A program made the translations under genes and the position numbers. DNA of 64,000 bases, from positions 310,001 through 374,000 of the forward strand of contig JAEZZQ010000015.1 of the NCBI GenBank assembly GCA_023442465.1. The letters run 5' to 3'. The stretch is from Bacillota bacterium. Lineage in GTDB: Bacteria; Bacillota; Clostridia; Lachnospirales; Lachnospiraceae. The notes under the pieces were generated by a model, which saw only the letters and a program-made list of their open reading frames with translations, did not search any database and was not told where the DNA came from. The stretch's first letter is position 1; each line of letters starts with the position of its first letter. Below are positions 1 to 8,510 of this stretch, in pieces.

Positions 1-1506
1 AAAATCAATTTCATAAGCTGCCGCCAGCTTCTCTAAGTCAGGACTGCCGGATAGATCGACAGCGCAATACTTATCTTTGTAGGTATAATGCTGGTATTCA
101 CGCACCATACCCAGATAGTTATTTTTCAGGACAATGATTTTAACCGGAACATCATGCTGCTTCATCGTCGCTAACTCCATCATGGACATCTGGAAAGAAC
201 CGTCACCGCAGACCGCAATTACCTGCTTCTTTTCGTCCGCAAGCTTAGCGCCTATTGCCGCAGGAATGGAATATCCCATGGTCCCCATACCGCCGGAGGT
301 CAGGAAGCGGCCATTCTTTACAATATGATAGCTGCAGGACCAAATCTGGTTCTGTCCTACGTCCGCAACATAGATACCGTCGTCTTCCATCTTTCTCGAA
401 AGCTTCGCAATGAACTCGGCAGGATCCACGTAATCCTTATCAGGGCTGCGCTTTATCGCCAGCGTCTTCTTGTATTCGTTAAGCGCACTTACCCATTCCT
501 CATGCTCACAGGAGATTTCCTGCGCTCCCAAATCTCTGAAAATATGTGCTGCATCCCCTACGAGGGGAATATGTGAGCCTACATTCTTGCCGATTTCTAC
601 CGGGTCCACATCGATATGCACGAGAACCTTGTAATTCATTATCATATTCGGATGGCTGACAGCCCTATCCGCCACTCTGGCACCTACCATAATCAGTAAA
701 TCCGATTCCTTCATGGCACGATTGGCGCAAGGTGCACCATTGTTTCCCACCATTCCGTAAAACATCGGGTGTTCGCTCGGCATAACACCGATTCCCATCA
801 TCGTGGAGACAACCGGAATACCGTATTTTTCTGAGAATTCACGAAGCTCCTTTTCTGCGCTGCTAAGGAGCACTCCTCCGCCGACGCAGATAAGAGGCTT
901 CTTCGCTTTTTCAAGCTCCTTCGCCACCTTTTTGATTTGAACCATATTTCCCTTTACGGTAGGCTTGTAGGTTCTCATATTTACTTTTTCCGGATAGTTG
1001 AATTTCGCAATAACCGCGTTTTGTATATCGAGGGGAACGTCGATGAGCACCGGCCCTTTTCTTCCTGTATTCGCGATGTAAAACGCCTCTTTGAATATAC
1101 GGGGGATTTCATCGGCATCCTTAATGAGATAGCTGTATTTTACAAAGGATTCCACTGCCCCGGTTATATCTGCCTCTTGAAAAGCATCGCTGCCGATCAG
1201 ATCGCTTTCCACCTGGCCAGTAATGCATATAAGCGGAATGCTGTCGGCAAAAGCCGTAGCGATTCCCGTAATGATATTGGTCGCCCCCGGGCCAGAGGTA
1301 ACGACGCAGACGCCGGCCTCTCCCGTTACGCGCGCAAGTCCGTTCGCCGCATGAGCTGCGCTCTGTTCCGTACGAACGAGAACTGTGCGGATATCTGTAT
1401 CCAGGATACTGTTAAAAAAAGGACAAATTGCTGCTCCCGGATAACCAAAAATTATCTTTACGCCTTCTTCCTCCAGACACTTTACCATTGCATCTGCACC
1501 AATCAT
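1..1506 (-). CDS. ilvB: Acetolactate synthase large subunit (3' end outside window)
   Basis: The ThDP- and FAD-dependent enzyme condenses two pyruvates, or pyruvate and 2-oxobutyrate, in branched-chain amino acid synthesis. Translation from the ATG at 1504-1506 (preceded by GAGGT) gives 502 codons before the window edge. The N-terminal ThDP domain has the catalytic glutamate at residue 47, within RTEQSAAHAANG. It is followed by the central domain and a C-terminal ThDP motif that begins GDGSFQMSMMEL and ends at LKNN. The protein is open at its C-terminus, so about 50-60 residues are missing. It lies 75 bp downstream of metH on the same strand with no terminator-like hairpin between them, so cotranscription is possible. 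No small regulatory subunit is visible in the window. The overall assignment is secure; a catabolic AlsS is less likely given the anabolic-type sequence, but this cannot be excluded without alignment. Confidence 0.93.
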   Translation of the reverse strand, partial: MIGADAMVKCLEEEGVKIIFGYPGAAICPFFNSILDTDIRTVLVRTEQSAAHAANGLARVTGEAGVCVVTSGPGATNIITGIATAFADSIPLICITGQVESDLIGSDAFQEADITGAVESFVKYSYLIKDADEIPRIFKEAFYIANTGRKGPVLIDVPLDIQNAVIAKFNYPEKVNMRTYKPTVKGNMVQIKKVAKELEKAKKPLICVGGGVLLSSAEKELREFSEKYGIPVVSTMMGIGVMPSEHPMFYGMVGNNGAPCANRAMKESDLLIMVGARVADRAVSHPNMIMNYKVLVHIDVDPVEIGKNVGSHIPLVGDAAHIFRDLGAQEISCEHEEWVSALNEYKKTLAIKRSPDKDYVDPAEFIAKLSRKMEDDGIYVADVGQNQIWSCSYHIVKNGRFLTSGGMGTMGYSIPAAIGAKLADEKKQVIAVCGDGSFQMSMMELATMKQHDVPVKIIVLKNNYLGMVREYQHYTYKDKYCAVDLSGSPDLEKLAAAYEIDF

Positions 1507-1581
1507 ATTTTATACCTCATCTTTCCATTCAATATTCTATTTACCGAATCACATTGTTATTTTAGAATTCTGTAGCTAATA

Positions 1582-4056
1582 TCAGTCCTCTATGTTCAGA
1601 ATATGCTTCGTTAACCTGACCGCATCCGCCGCATCCTTAGAATAGCCGTCAGCTCCTATTTCATCCGCATAATCCTGAGTAATGACCGCTCCGCCAATAA
1701 TGACCTTAGCGGTAACACCCTGCTCTCTTGCATATGCTATGACTCGCCGCATTTCCTGCATCGTCGTTGTCATAAGGGCAGAAAGAGCTATGACACTGGC
1801 ATCGTTCTCGATTGCCGCTTGAATAATTTTTTCCTTGGGTACGTCTTTCCCAAGGTCAATGACTCGGAAACCATAATTTTTCAGCATCAGCGCCACCAGA
1901 TTCTTTCCGATGTCGTGGATATCACCCTCTACTGTCGCTATGACGATGGAAGGCATCTCTTTGCTTCCACCGGCCTCTTTCAGCAGGGGCTCCAAATATT
2001 CGATAGCCGTCTTCATCGCTTCCGCGCTGGCGATTAGCTGGGGAAGGAAATATTTGCCCTTATCGAAGAGGTCACCCACCTCGTTGATGGCCGGAAGAAG
2101 CGCATCGTTCAAAATCTCCTGGGGTCCCCGTCCTTCCTCTAACGCCGTTATAGTATAGTCGGTGATTTTTTTCTTATTTCCCTTTAACACCGCTTCCCTT
2201 ATCGTAATGAGTGTTTTGCACTCATTTATAATAGATGCCTCCGCATCCTTGCTCACTTTTACATTTTCTGCCCCCGAAGAGGGGACGTTCTCAGCCTCAA
2301 GTGCTTTCTTCTTCGCCTCTATGCCGCCTATCAACTCGATATAGCGGATATCTGCTTCCTCCTTGTTCAGAAGTAAATCGGAAGCAAAGGCGCTGCACAC
2401 CAGCAATTCCTGCGAGGGATTGGCGATCGCCATCGTAAGTCCATCCTTAATCGCCATCGTCAGAAAGGCAGTATTGACATATCCTCTCTGGGGAAGCCCG
2501 AAGGAAATATTGGATAATCCGCAAATGGTGGCATACCCGTTTTCCTTACAATATCGTATCGTCTCCAAAGTCTCCAAAGCTGCCCTTTTGTCGGCACCCA
2601 CGGTAGCTACCAATCCGTCTACAACAATATCCTCTTTCTCCATCCCCAGTTCCCTTGCCCGGAGTACGATCTTTTCAATAATATCCTTTTTTTCCTCCAG
2701 GCTTTTGGGGAGCCCCGCGTCCGATAAGGGGAGCAGGATGAACATCGCTCCGTACTTCCTTACTATCGGCAATAATTGTTCGAATTTTATCTTCTCATAA
2801 GAAACGGAATTGATGAGTGCACGGCCGGGATAGCGCCTGAGTGCGGCCTCCAATACGTCGATATGGCTGGAATCGATGGACAAAGGAAGGGAAGTCACTC
2901 CTGCCACCTCCTCCATGGCTTTTAACATGAGCTCCTTCTCATCCACTCCGCTCATTCCCATATTCACATCCAAAATGCCCGCCCCGCATGCCTCCTGCTC
3001 CTGCGCAAATTCAGCGACCATATCCATGTTTCCGGCTCTGAGCTGTTCCTGAAGCTTCTTTTTACCCGTTGGATTGATGCGCTCTCCCACGATGATAAAG
3101 TTATCGTCCAAACCGAATTCTACGGTCTGACGCTCCGAGGTCAGGTAACGCTTCGCAGGCGTCTGTCTCTTTATGAGGTCCATATGAGAGGTACGTTTTC
3201 TCAGCTTATCTATATATTCCGGTGTCGTACCGCAGCAGCCTCCTAAAATTGACGCTCCGGCTTCCACCAGCTTTGCCATTCCTTCCGCAAAATCCTCACT
3301 GTTCATATCATAAATGGTATTGCCTTCCTTATCCAGATAAGGAAGACCGGCATTGGGCTTTGCAATAATCGGTATGGAGCTAACCTCTGCCATTGTTCTT
3401 ATGATATCAACCATCTTATCCGGTCCCGTGGAGCAATTAGCTCCCACGGCATCCGCTCCGAGGCTTTGAAGTACGATCGCCGCAGTCTTGGCATCCGTTC
3501 CGTAAAGGGTCCTGCCGTCGGACTCGAAAGTCATAGTTACCATCACCGGCAAATCACAGCTTTCCTTCGCCGCAATAAGGGCTGCCCGACTCTCCTGCAG
3601 GCTCATCATCGTTTCTACTACCAGAAGGTCCACACCTCCGCGCACGAGATAGCCTATCTGTTCTTTATATATATTGATCAAATCTTCGAAATCCATGGTT
3701 CCCATAGGCGAGAGCTGCTCTCCTGTCATGGTAAGATCGGCCGCGACCAGACAGCGGCCTTCTGACGCCTCCCTGGAGATTGCAACTAATTCCATGTTCA
3801 TCGCTTCGATTTCTCTTTCCAGACCATATTCCGCAAGCTTTACGGAATTGGCCGAGAAGGTCGGTGCATAAACAATATTGCTTCCTGCTTCTATAAATTC
3901 CTTCTGCAATGTGATCAGCGTATTTTTATTTTCCAAAATCCATTTTTCCGGGCAGACGCCCACCGGCATTCCTCTTTTTAACAAATTAGAGCCTGTAGCA
4001 CCGTCCAGATAAATCGGATGTTCTTTTATAAAGCTTCTGAATTCATTCTTTGTCAT
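1582..4056 (-). CDS. metH: Cobalamin-dependent methionine synthase, short form without activation domain
   Basis: Transfers the methyl group of methyl-tetrahydrofolate to homocysteine through cobalamin. Domains of the 824-residue protein: homocysteine S-methyltransferase domain (about 1-290) with the three expected zinc cysteines C208, C274 and C275; pterin-binding domain (about 320-570) starting at VGERINPTGKK; B12 cap (about 610-695); cobalamin-binding Rossmann domain with the DxHxxG motif and lower-ligand histidine at 714. The protein ends just after the B12 domain, so the AdoMet-binding reactivation domain of the 1,227-residue E. coli MetH is absent. This short architecture is known in Thermotoga and many Firmicutes, where reactivation uses a separate protein; none is encoded here. 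ATG start with AGGAG nearby. It is divergent from the lipoprotein gene, and ilvB follows downstream. Confidence 0.95.
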   Translation of the reverse strand: MTKNEFRSFIKEHPIYLDGATGSNLLKRGMPVGVCPEKWILENKNTLITLQKEFIEAGSNIVYAPTFSANSVKLAEYGLEREIEAMNMELVAISREASEGRCLVAADLTMTGEQLSPMGTMDFEDLINIYKEQIGYLVRGGVDLLVVETMMSLQESRAALIAAKESCDLPVMVTMTFESDGRTLYGTDAKTAAIVLQSLGADAVGANCSTGPDKMVDIIRTMAEVSSIPIIAKPNAGLPYLDKEGNTIYDMNSEDFAEGMAKLVEAGASILGGCCGTTPEYIDKLRKRTSHMDLIKRQTPAKRYLTSERQTVEFGLDDNFIIVGERINPTGKKKLQEQLRAGNMDMVAEFAQEQEACGAGILDVNMGMSGVDEKELMLKAMEEVAGVTSLPLSIDSSHIDVLEAALRRYPGRALINSVSYEKIKFEQLLPIVRKYGAMFILLPLSDAGLPKSLEEKKDIIEKIVLRARELGMEKEDIVVDGLVATVGADKRAALETLETIRYCKENGYATICGLSNISFGLPQRGYVNTAFLTMAIKDGLTMAIANPSQELLVCSAFASDLLLNKEEADIRYIELIGGIEAKKKALEAENVPSSGAENVKVSKDAEASIINECKTLITIREAVLKGNKKKITDYTITALEEGRGPQEILNDALLPAINEVGDLFDKGKYFLPQLIASAEAMKTAIEYLEPLLKEAGGSKEMPSIVIATVEGDIHDIGKNLVALMLKNYGFRVIDLGKDVPKEKIIQAAIENDASVIALSALMTTTMQEMRRVIAYAREQGVTAKVIIGGAVITQDYADEIGADGYSKDAADAVRLTKHILNIED

Positions 4057-4116
4057 ATCTATAATCCTACTCCTCTCGGTAACTAAAATAGCCGTACAAA
4101 GATATGTTTAAAACAC

Positions 4117-4145
4117 ATGCTACCATAAATTTAAAAAAACTACAA
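4117..4145 (-). promoter_or_regulatory. Putative sigma-A promoter for metH
   Basis: On the minus strand a TTGTAG -35 and a TAGCAT -10 are separated by exactly 17 bp, about 60 bp before the metH start codon. Neither hexamer is perfect. I looked for SAM or cobalamin riboswitch signatures between this site and the gene and upstream to 4413 and saw none. Confidence 0.4.
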
Positions 4146-4210
4146 TATTTGATATGCGGATTCTTGCCCATAAAAAACATTGTTATTGTTCACTCCGTTC
4201 TCAGCAACGC

Positions 4211-4297
4211 ATGATTTCTGTATGCAAATTCGCTCTGCGAAGCAGAAATCATCTCTTGAATCACGCTCTTACGCAGCTTAACAGCAAGTGTTAAGCT
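4211..4297. repeat. Two adjacent intergenic stem-loops between divergent genes
   Basis: The 357-bp gap between metH and the lipoprotein gene (4057-4413) holds no gene. It contains two strong inverted repeats. The first pairs ATGATTTCTG (4211-4220) with CAGAAATCAT (4243-4252), with an inner TTCGC/GCGAA stem at 4229-4241. The second pairs AGCTTAACA (4275-4283) with TGTTAAGCT (4289-4297) around a 5-base loop. Neither has a T-run on either strand, so they are not ordinary terminators. They could be a dispersed genomic repeat, a small RNA or regulator sites. Confidence 0.5.
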
Positions 4298-4413
4298 ACT
4301 ATATGATTAGTAACAAAACATCTTGTACTTTTGATTGCTGAATAGTAACTTGCTTTCACACACCATATATGGTAACTTATTTTATGGATATTGACATTTA
4401 CGGAGGGGATAGC

Positions 4414-4917
4414 TTGAACAGAAAACTTGTATATATATTTCTTTTTTCCTTTATTTTTCTTATGATTGCCGGATGCGGCAGCAAGAAAGAATTGGAAGAA
4501 TATAAAAATAATATGGATACTTTTTATTCGGATATTTCCGAATACGATACGATTATAAACTCTATAGATGCGAATTCCGAGAATTCCGTTCAGGAGCTAT
4601 TATCTGCCTTGGACGGCATCGGAGAACGCTTTTCGTGGATGGCCTCCCTTTCTGTTCCCGAGGAGTTCTCTTCCATAGAAGTTCTTTCTGCGGAAGCAGA
4701 TGAATCTATGGCAAACGCCGTCGCCCTTTATCATCAGGCATTTGAAAGTGAGACCTTCGATTCTGATGCTGCAACTACTGCGAAGGAATATTATAATAAC
4801 GCCAACCAAAACGTTCGTGAGATTCTCTCCATTCTGCATGGAGATGTTCCTGACGGAAGCGATGCTTATTCCGATTCCACCGGGGAGATAGACGGAGCAG
4901 AGCCCATTCCTGAATAA
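4414..4917 (+). CDS. Small secreted lipoprotein of unknown function
   Basis: The likely start is the TTG at 4414, six bases after GGAGGGG; an upstream in-frame ATG at 4369 lacks a ribosome site. The 167-residue product begins with a short basic stretch, a hydrophobic segment (FLFSFIFLMI) and a clear lipobox ending AGC, so it should be lipid-anchored on the outer face of the membrane. The mature part is acidic and helix-rich (many Glu, Asp, Ser, Ala), with a low-complexity acidic tail. I do not recognise a family. It is a single-gene unit: divergent from metH and followed by a bidirectional hairpin at 4951-4997. Function cannot be inferred from the sequence. Confidence 0.75.
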   Translation: MNRKLVYIFLFSFIFLMIAGCGSKKELEEYKNNMDTFYSDISEYDTIINSIDANSENSVQELLSALDGIGERFSWMASLSVPEEFSSIEVLSAEADESMANAVALYHQAFESETFDSDAATTAKEYYNNANQNVREILSILHGDVPDGSDAYSDSTGEIDGAEPIPE

Positions 4918-4950
4918 CAAAGGTGTTCTTTCCTAATTATAGGAAAACAT

Positions 4951-4997
4951 AGGACTGAGCCGGTTTATAAGAATTGAATATAAACCGGCTCAGTCCT
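4951..4997. terminator. Bidirectional hairpin between convergent genes
   Basis: A perfect 17-bp inverted repeat (AGGACTGAGCCGGTTTA and its complement) with a 13-base loop lies between the lipoprotein gene and the amrS gene, which converge here. T-rich tails are modest (GTTTTCC on the minus side), but the stem is very stable and the position fits a shared terminator. Confidence 0.75.
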
Positions 4998-5004
4998 ATT
5001 GCAT

Positions 5005-5832
5005 TTAACAATTCCCTTCATACACATACTTCAAGTACTCTCTTGCCGTTTCGGCAAGAGCATAAACCGTTTCTACCCTGGTAGCCTCTTTATCCTGCAT
5101 TTTCCACATTGGGAAAAAACGGGAAATGTGATAGGGTATGTTTTCATCGATTGAGGCCAGCCATGCCGCCGCCTTCTTAAGTTCCCTCACATCGTCATTT
5201 TCGCCCGGTATTATAAGCGTCGTAACCTCCACATGGCTTTCCTTCGCCGCTCTTTCGATAAAAGCCTTTACCATGGACAAGCTTCCGCCTACCTTCTTAT
5301 AAAAATCCTCGGTAAAGCCTTTTAAATCTATATTAAATGCATCCGTATAGGGCAAAAGTTCCTCCAATATCTTAATCTCTGCGCAGCCATTCGTAACAAT
5401 TACGTTCCTAAGCCCATTTTCCTTTGCCAGCTTCGCGCAGTCTCTCACATATTCATAACCGATCAGCGGCTCATTGTAGGTATAAGCAATTCCTATATTT
5501 CCTTTTGCTGCATAGGCAAGGGCTTCTTTCACAAGCGCCTCGGGCATCCGTATTCCATAGTCCGCCTCTTCCTCTTTCACCATGGAAATCCCATGATTTT
5601 GGCAAAAACCACAGGATAAGTTACAGCCGTAGCTTCCCACGGAGAGTATTTTACTTCCGGGTAAAAAGCGCCTGAGAGGCTTTTTCTCGATGGGATCCAG
5701 GGCGTAGGAAGTGATTTTTCCATAATTCGTGCAGACGATTCTACCGTTTTCATTGCTTCTCGCTCTGCACAACCCCGTTTTCCCTTCTTCTATCGTACAA
5801 TGGTGCATGCACACCGGACAAACCGCTTTCAA
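5005..5832 (-). CDS. amrS: AmmeMemoRadiSam system radical SAM enzyme
   Basis: A radical SAM protein of 275 residues with the [4Fe-4S] triad C70, C74, C77 in CNLSCGFC. It has a cysteine-rich N-terminus (C5, C8, C12, C22) and later motifs typical of this family: TYNEPLI, VTNGC, and DLKGF, where the lysine-containing loop follows the SAM site. The family always travels with Memo and AMMECR1 proteins, and indeed the start codon overlaps the stop of the fused Memo/AMMECR1 gene by 4 bp (ATGA), so the two are translationally coupled. The protein is shorter than many relatives (about 330 residues) but no key segment seems missing. The substrate and the product of the system are not settled to my knowledge. 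The gene ends just before a strong bidirectional hairpin and is the last gene of a probable four-gene unit. Confidence 0.9.
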   Translation of the reverse strand: MKAVCPVCMHHCTIEEGKTGLCRARSNENGRIVCTNYGKITSYALDPIEKKPLRRFLPGSKILSVGSYGCNLSCGFCQNHGISMVKEEEADYGIRMPEALVKEALAYAAKGNIGIAYTYNEPLIGYEYVRDCAKLAKENGLRNVIVTNGCAEIKILEELLPYTDAFNIDLKGFTEDFYKKVGGSLSMVKAFIERAAKESHVEVTTLIIPGENDDVRELKKAAAWLASIDENIPYHISRFFPMWKMQDKEATRVETVYALAETAREYLKYVYEGNC

Positions 5833-7142
5833 TAATGTCTCACCACCTCAAAACGCTCCAAAGAGCATTTTCCTTCCCTATAATCCTCTTCATCAATTCC
5901 TGCCTTTTTTAAAGAAATACTTATCTGTTCCTCCACCGTTTCTACCCCTTCCAGATTCGGAAGAAGAAGTCCTCTTCTGGCTCCCATCGATAGGATCACG
6001 CCGTATTTTTTCACATCCAGTTCCTCTGTGGATGTAACCGGTTCCGGGGCGGACAGAACATCTACCGTACAAATAATATTGTCGAGTTCCGTCGCTTCCA
6101 CTTGCGGGAATCTTGGGTCCCACAAGCCGGCATTTACCGCATTCCCAACGACTTCCTCCGCCACACAGTTTTTCGTTCCCTGTATGGTTCCAATACAGCC
6201 CCTTAAATTGCCATATTTCTTTAAAGAAACAAAAGCACCCGCCTTTTTCTTAAGCAGCTCTTCGGGCAATCCCTCCGGTATCGGATAATAAACACCGTTT
6301 TTCAAATAATATTCCAAGGCTTTTCTGGCTAAAGATACATAAGCATCCTGAAAGGCAGCTACCGCATATCCAACTCCAAAAGGTCCTTCATAGGATAGAA
6401 GTTCCGCTTTAAGAGGCAGCCCGTCCATACAGCCCGCCATAATGGAAATAGAACGATGTCCGCATTCTCCCGCTTTCTCACAGAAATCTTCGGAAAATTC
6501 AAGTGCCTTGGATAAATTGCCTTCCGCAAGCATCTCCGTAATTTTCCGGTCATATTCCGGTCCTTCTTTGGCATATTCATATGGTCCGCTATCCAATAAA
6601 CGATGGGACAAATCCCCGCTGGCGACAACGACAATCCGCCGCCCCGTTTTCTCTGCGGCTTCCCTTATCGTTTCTCCCAAGCGGTAGTGTTCGGATAATG
6701 GCAGACCGGATAAGCCGATCCTTACTATTTTAAACTTTTTCAGGTAAGCTTCCTTTATAAAACGAAGAGGGATCATCGTTGCGTGATCCAATGCCTTCTC
6801 TCTATCGCCCTCCGTTCCCGCCGGAATTTTATTTCTGTGTGCTTCCCTTTCAATCTCTGCCACAAGCACCGCATCATAATCCGCTTCCAATACGATTTTG
6901 GGATAACCGTAACGCGAAAAGTCCCCTGACGCATGAACGCCGGGCGAAATATGAAAATAGTCTCTATACATAACAGAATGAGGCGAAATGATCACAATCG
7001 TCTCGGGCTGCATTACCGCGATTCTTTTTGCAACATCCTTGTATGAATCGATTGTTTTCTGTATCCTGCATTGTTCTCCATGTCCGATTTCCGGAAAAAT
7101 CAGGGGCGGATGGGGGACTACGAATGCTCCTGCGATTGGCAT
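5829..7142 (-). CDS. Fused AmmeMemoRadiSam proteins B and A (Memo + AMMECR1)
   Basis: A 437-residue fusion. Residues 1 to about 265 form a Memo/LigB-type domain (class III extradiol dioxygenase fold) with metal-ligand-like histidines in VVPHPPLIFPE, ISPHSVMYRD and the C-terminal GHRSI segment. Residues about 268-437 form an AMMECR1 domain with the hallmark LRGCIGTI and the following WDPRFPQV. In many genomes the two are separate genes, here they are one polypeptide, which argues that they work in one complex with AmrS, encoded in a 4-bp overlap downstream. The upstream MerR-type gene ends 23 bp before the start codon on the same strand, so it is probably in the same transcript. The biochemical role is unknown; a post-translational or small-molecule modification catalysed with AmrS is a common suggestion, not a demonstrated one. 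Confidence 0.9.
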   Translation of the reverse strand: MPIAGAFVVPHPPLIFPEIGHGEQCRIQKTIDSYKDVAKRIAVMQPETIVIISPHSVMYRDYFHISPGVHASGDFSRYGYPKIVLEADYDAVLVAEIEREAHRNKIPAGTEGDREKALDHATMIPLRFIKEAYLKKFKIVRIGLSGLPLSEHYRLGETIREAAEKTGRRIVVVASGDLSHRLLDSGPYEYAKEGPEYDRKITEMLAEGNLSKALEFSEDFCEKAGECGHRSISIMAGCMDGLPLKAELLSYEGPFGVGYAVAAFQDAYVSLARKALEYYLKNGVYYPIPEGLPEELLKKKAGAFVSLKKYGNLRGCIGTIQGTKNCVAEEVVGNAVNAGLWDPRFPQVEATELDNIICTVDVLSAPEPVTSTEELDVKKYGVILSMGARRGLLLPNLEGVETVEEQISISLKKAGIDEEDYREGKCSLERFEVVRHY

Positions 7143-7165
7143 AATATACCTCCTGTCACTATGAT

Positions 7166-7429
7166 TTATATATCAGTTTCTAACATTTGCCTGATGTGAG
7201 AAATGCTGCTTCCCTTTTCCCTCAGCTCTTTAATTTCCGTTATTCTCTGCAGCGTCTTTTCCCTCGGGAATCTGCGGGTCAGGTTCTCTTCCTCCTGTTC
7301 AAAGGAAATCAAACCTTCTTCCGTATAAAATTTCAGCGTGCTATATCGGCATCCTGTAATCCTGACAAGCTCCCCGATCGACACATATTCCGATACCATG
7401 ATTTTTTCCATTGTTCTCTGTCTGGACAT
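7166..7429 (-). CDS. MerR-type DNA-binding protein, HTH domain only
   Basis: The 87-residue protein is almost entirely a MerR winged-helix domain: SIGELVRITGCRYSTLKFYTEEGLI is the helix-turn-helix and wing start (residues about 17-41), followed by the second helical pair ITEIKELREKGSSISHIRQML. There is no dimerisation coiled coil or effector domain, so it resembles excisionase-like or minimal MerR proteins and may act with a partner. It starts 7 bp after the stop codon of the upstream unknown gene, with AGGTAGGTG as ribosome site, and sits 23 bp before the Memo/AMMECR1 gene. This placement suggests that it either regulates the unit or partners the upstream protein. An internal start at residue 11 is possible. 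Confidence 0.8.
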   Translation of the reverse strand: MSRQRTMEKIMVSEYVSIGELVRITGCRYSTLKFYTEEGLISFEQEEENLTRRFPREKTLQRITEIKELREKGSSISHIRQMLETDI

Positions 7430-7436
7430 ATTTCAC

Positions 7437-8333
7437 CTACCTATATACCGGCAAAAGCTCTACTCCCTGAATAGGAACTCTGCAACTGCGGGCAGAAGGC
7501 CATATTCTGTAATATGCGTTATCAATTTTTACCATTGTTTCGCTTTCTATCCGTAATTCTTCGCAGGAATGACCGTTTTCACGCAAAAATTGCATTGCGT
7601 TCTGCCTCCTGTCCTTTACCGTCGTTCCTAAAATAACCATATCGATAAAGATTGCCTGCCTTCTGTCAAAAAAAGGAAAAAGAAGGTTTACACCCTCTAA
7701 ATACGGATTCTTAAAAATATTGCGCTTAAAATTAAGGAATTTTAAATAAGTCTGCCTTACTCCGCTATGCAATTCCTGCTCAAGAATGACTTTATATAAT
7801 TGACTTTCTGCCGAAAGCTCTATGAACCGTGCCTCTATTTTCTGTTGTTCTTCTATAGAAAAAATATCATGCATACATCCGCATTCCCTAATAAGCCAGA
7901 GAACGGCTACTGTTTCCTCTGGAACTTCTCCCGGCTCCAATATGACAGCTCTTATGCTTTCTGTTATCCTTTGATACGTATCTTCATTGCTTTTATATTC
8001 CCTCATGGTTACATTCGCGGTATAATAATTCATATCACAGCCAAGGAGATTCGGAACCTCTTCAAGTGCTTTTTCCGCTTTTAATATGGACACCGTTTCC
8101 TTTTCCAGACTCCGTCTCTGCTTACCATTCATTTTCTTGATATTTTCTAACTGATGGTAAAAACGATCCTTAAACTCATTCATATTTTCTTGCACATTCT
8201 CCACAAGCAAGGCCTGCAAAACATTTGCTGCTGCGATTCCCATAACTGCGGCTTTCTTCGCCACCGTATTGTGCATGCTGTCTTGACCGTCCAGGGCCAC
8301 CAATGCAAACTGCTCCATTATTGTATAATCCAT
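7437..8333 (-). CDS. Uncharacterised 298-residue cytoplasmic protein
   Basis: I do not recognise this protein with confidence. It has no signal peptide or membrane segment and is mostly helical. The N-terminal part (EQFALVALDG, then an alanine-rich helix and LQALLVEN) and the motif VAVLWLIRECGCMHDIFS in the middle faintly recall the GPP34/GOLPH3-like fold, in which a short N-terminal segment precedes repeated helical hairpins; this is a weak impression only. The C-terminal 90 residues (from about NPYLEGVNLLFPFFDRR) look like a separate small domain. It is the first gene of a tightly spaced set with the MerR-type gene (7 bp gap) and the AmmeMemoRadiSam genes. A tandem 7-bp repeat lies 41-96 bp upstream of its start codon. 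Confidence 0.7.
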   Translation of the reverse strand: MDYTIMEQFALVALDGQDSMHNTVAKKAAVMGIAAANVLQALLVENVQENMNEFKDRFYHQLENIKKMNGKQRRSLEKETVSILKAEKALEEVPNLLGCDMNYYTANVTMREYKSNEDTYQRITESIRAVILEPGEVPEETVAVLWLIRECGCMHDIFSIEEQQKIEARFIELSAESQLYKVILEQELHSGVRQTYLKFLNFKRNIFKNPYLEGVNLLFPFFDRRQAIFIDMVILGTTVKDRRQNAMQFLRENGHSCEELRIESETMVKIDNAYYRIWPSARSCRVPIQGVELLPVYR

Positions 8334-8373
8334 AATAATATTACCCTCTTTCTGCTCCGGAATATTTGTACTA

Positions 8374-8429
8374 CATATTACTTATCACTTATTACTTATT
8401 ACTTATTACTTATTACTTATTACTTATAT
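8374..8429. repeat. Tandem 7-bp repeat (CTTATTA, five perfect plus three imperfect copies)
   Basis: Five perfect consecutive copies of CTTATTA occupy 8388-8422. They are flanked by imperfect copies CTTATCA (8381-8387), CATATTA (8374-8380) and CTTATAT (8423-8429). On the minus strand, the coding strand of the downstream gene, the unit reads TAATAAG. The array sits 41-96 bp before the start codon of the unknown gene at 7437-8333, where the promoter is expected, so copy-number change would alter spacing or the -10 region. Confidence 0.9.
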
Positions 8430-8510
8430 TATAGGCTATAACTTAAAAATAATCAATAACAGCATTAATTAAGAAGTAAAAGTATATAAGAACGTTTCCC
8501 GCCGCAAACA

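Noticed and set aside
937..1575. 212-codon plus-strand open frame at the left end
   Set aside because: Antisense to ilvB, whose ThDP enzyme motifs are clear on the minus strand.
4057..4413. SAM or cobalamin riboswitch upstream of metH
   Set aside because: Looked for because of the enzyme, but neither the SAM-I core nor a B12 box is present on the minus strand.
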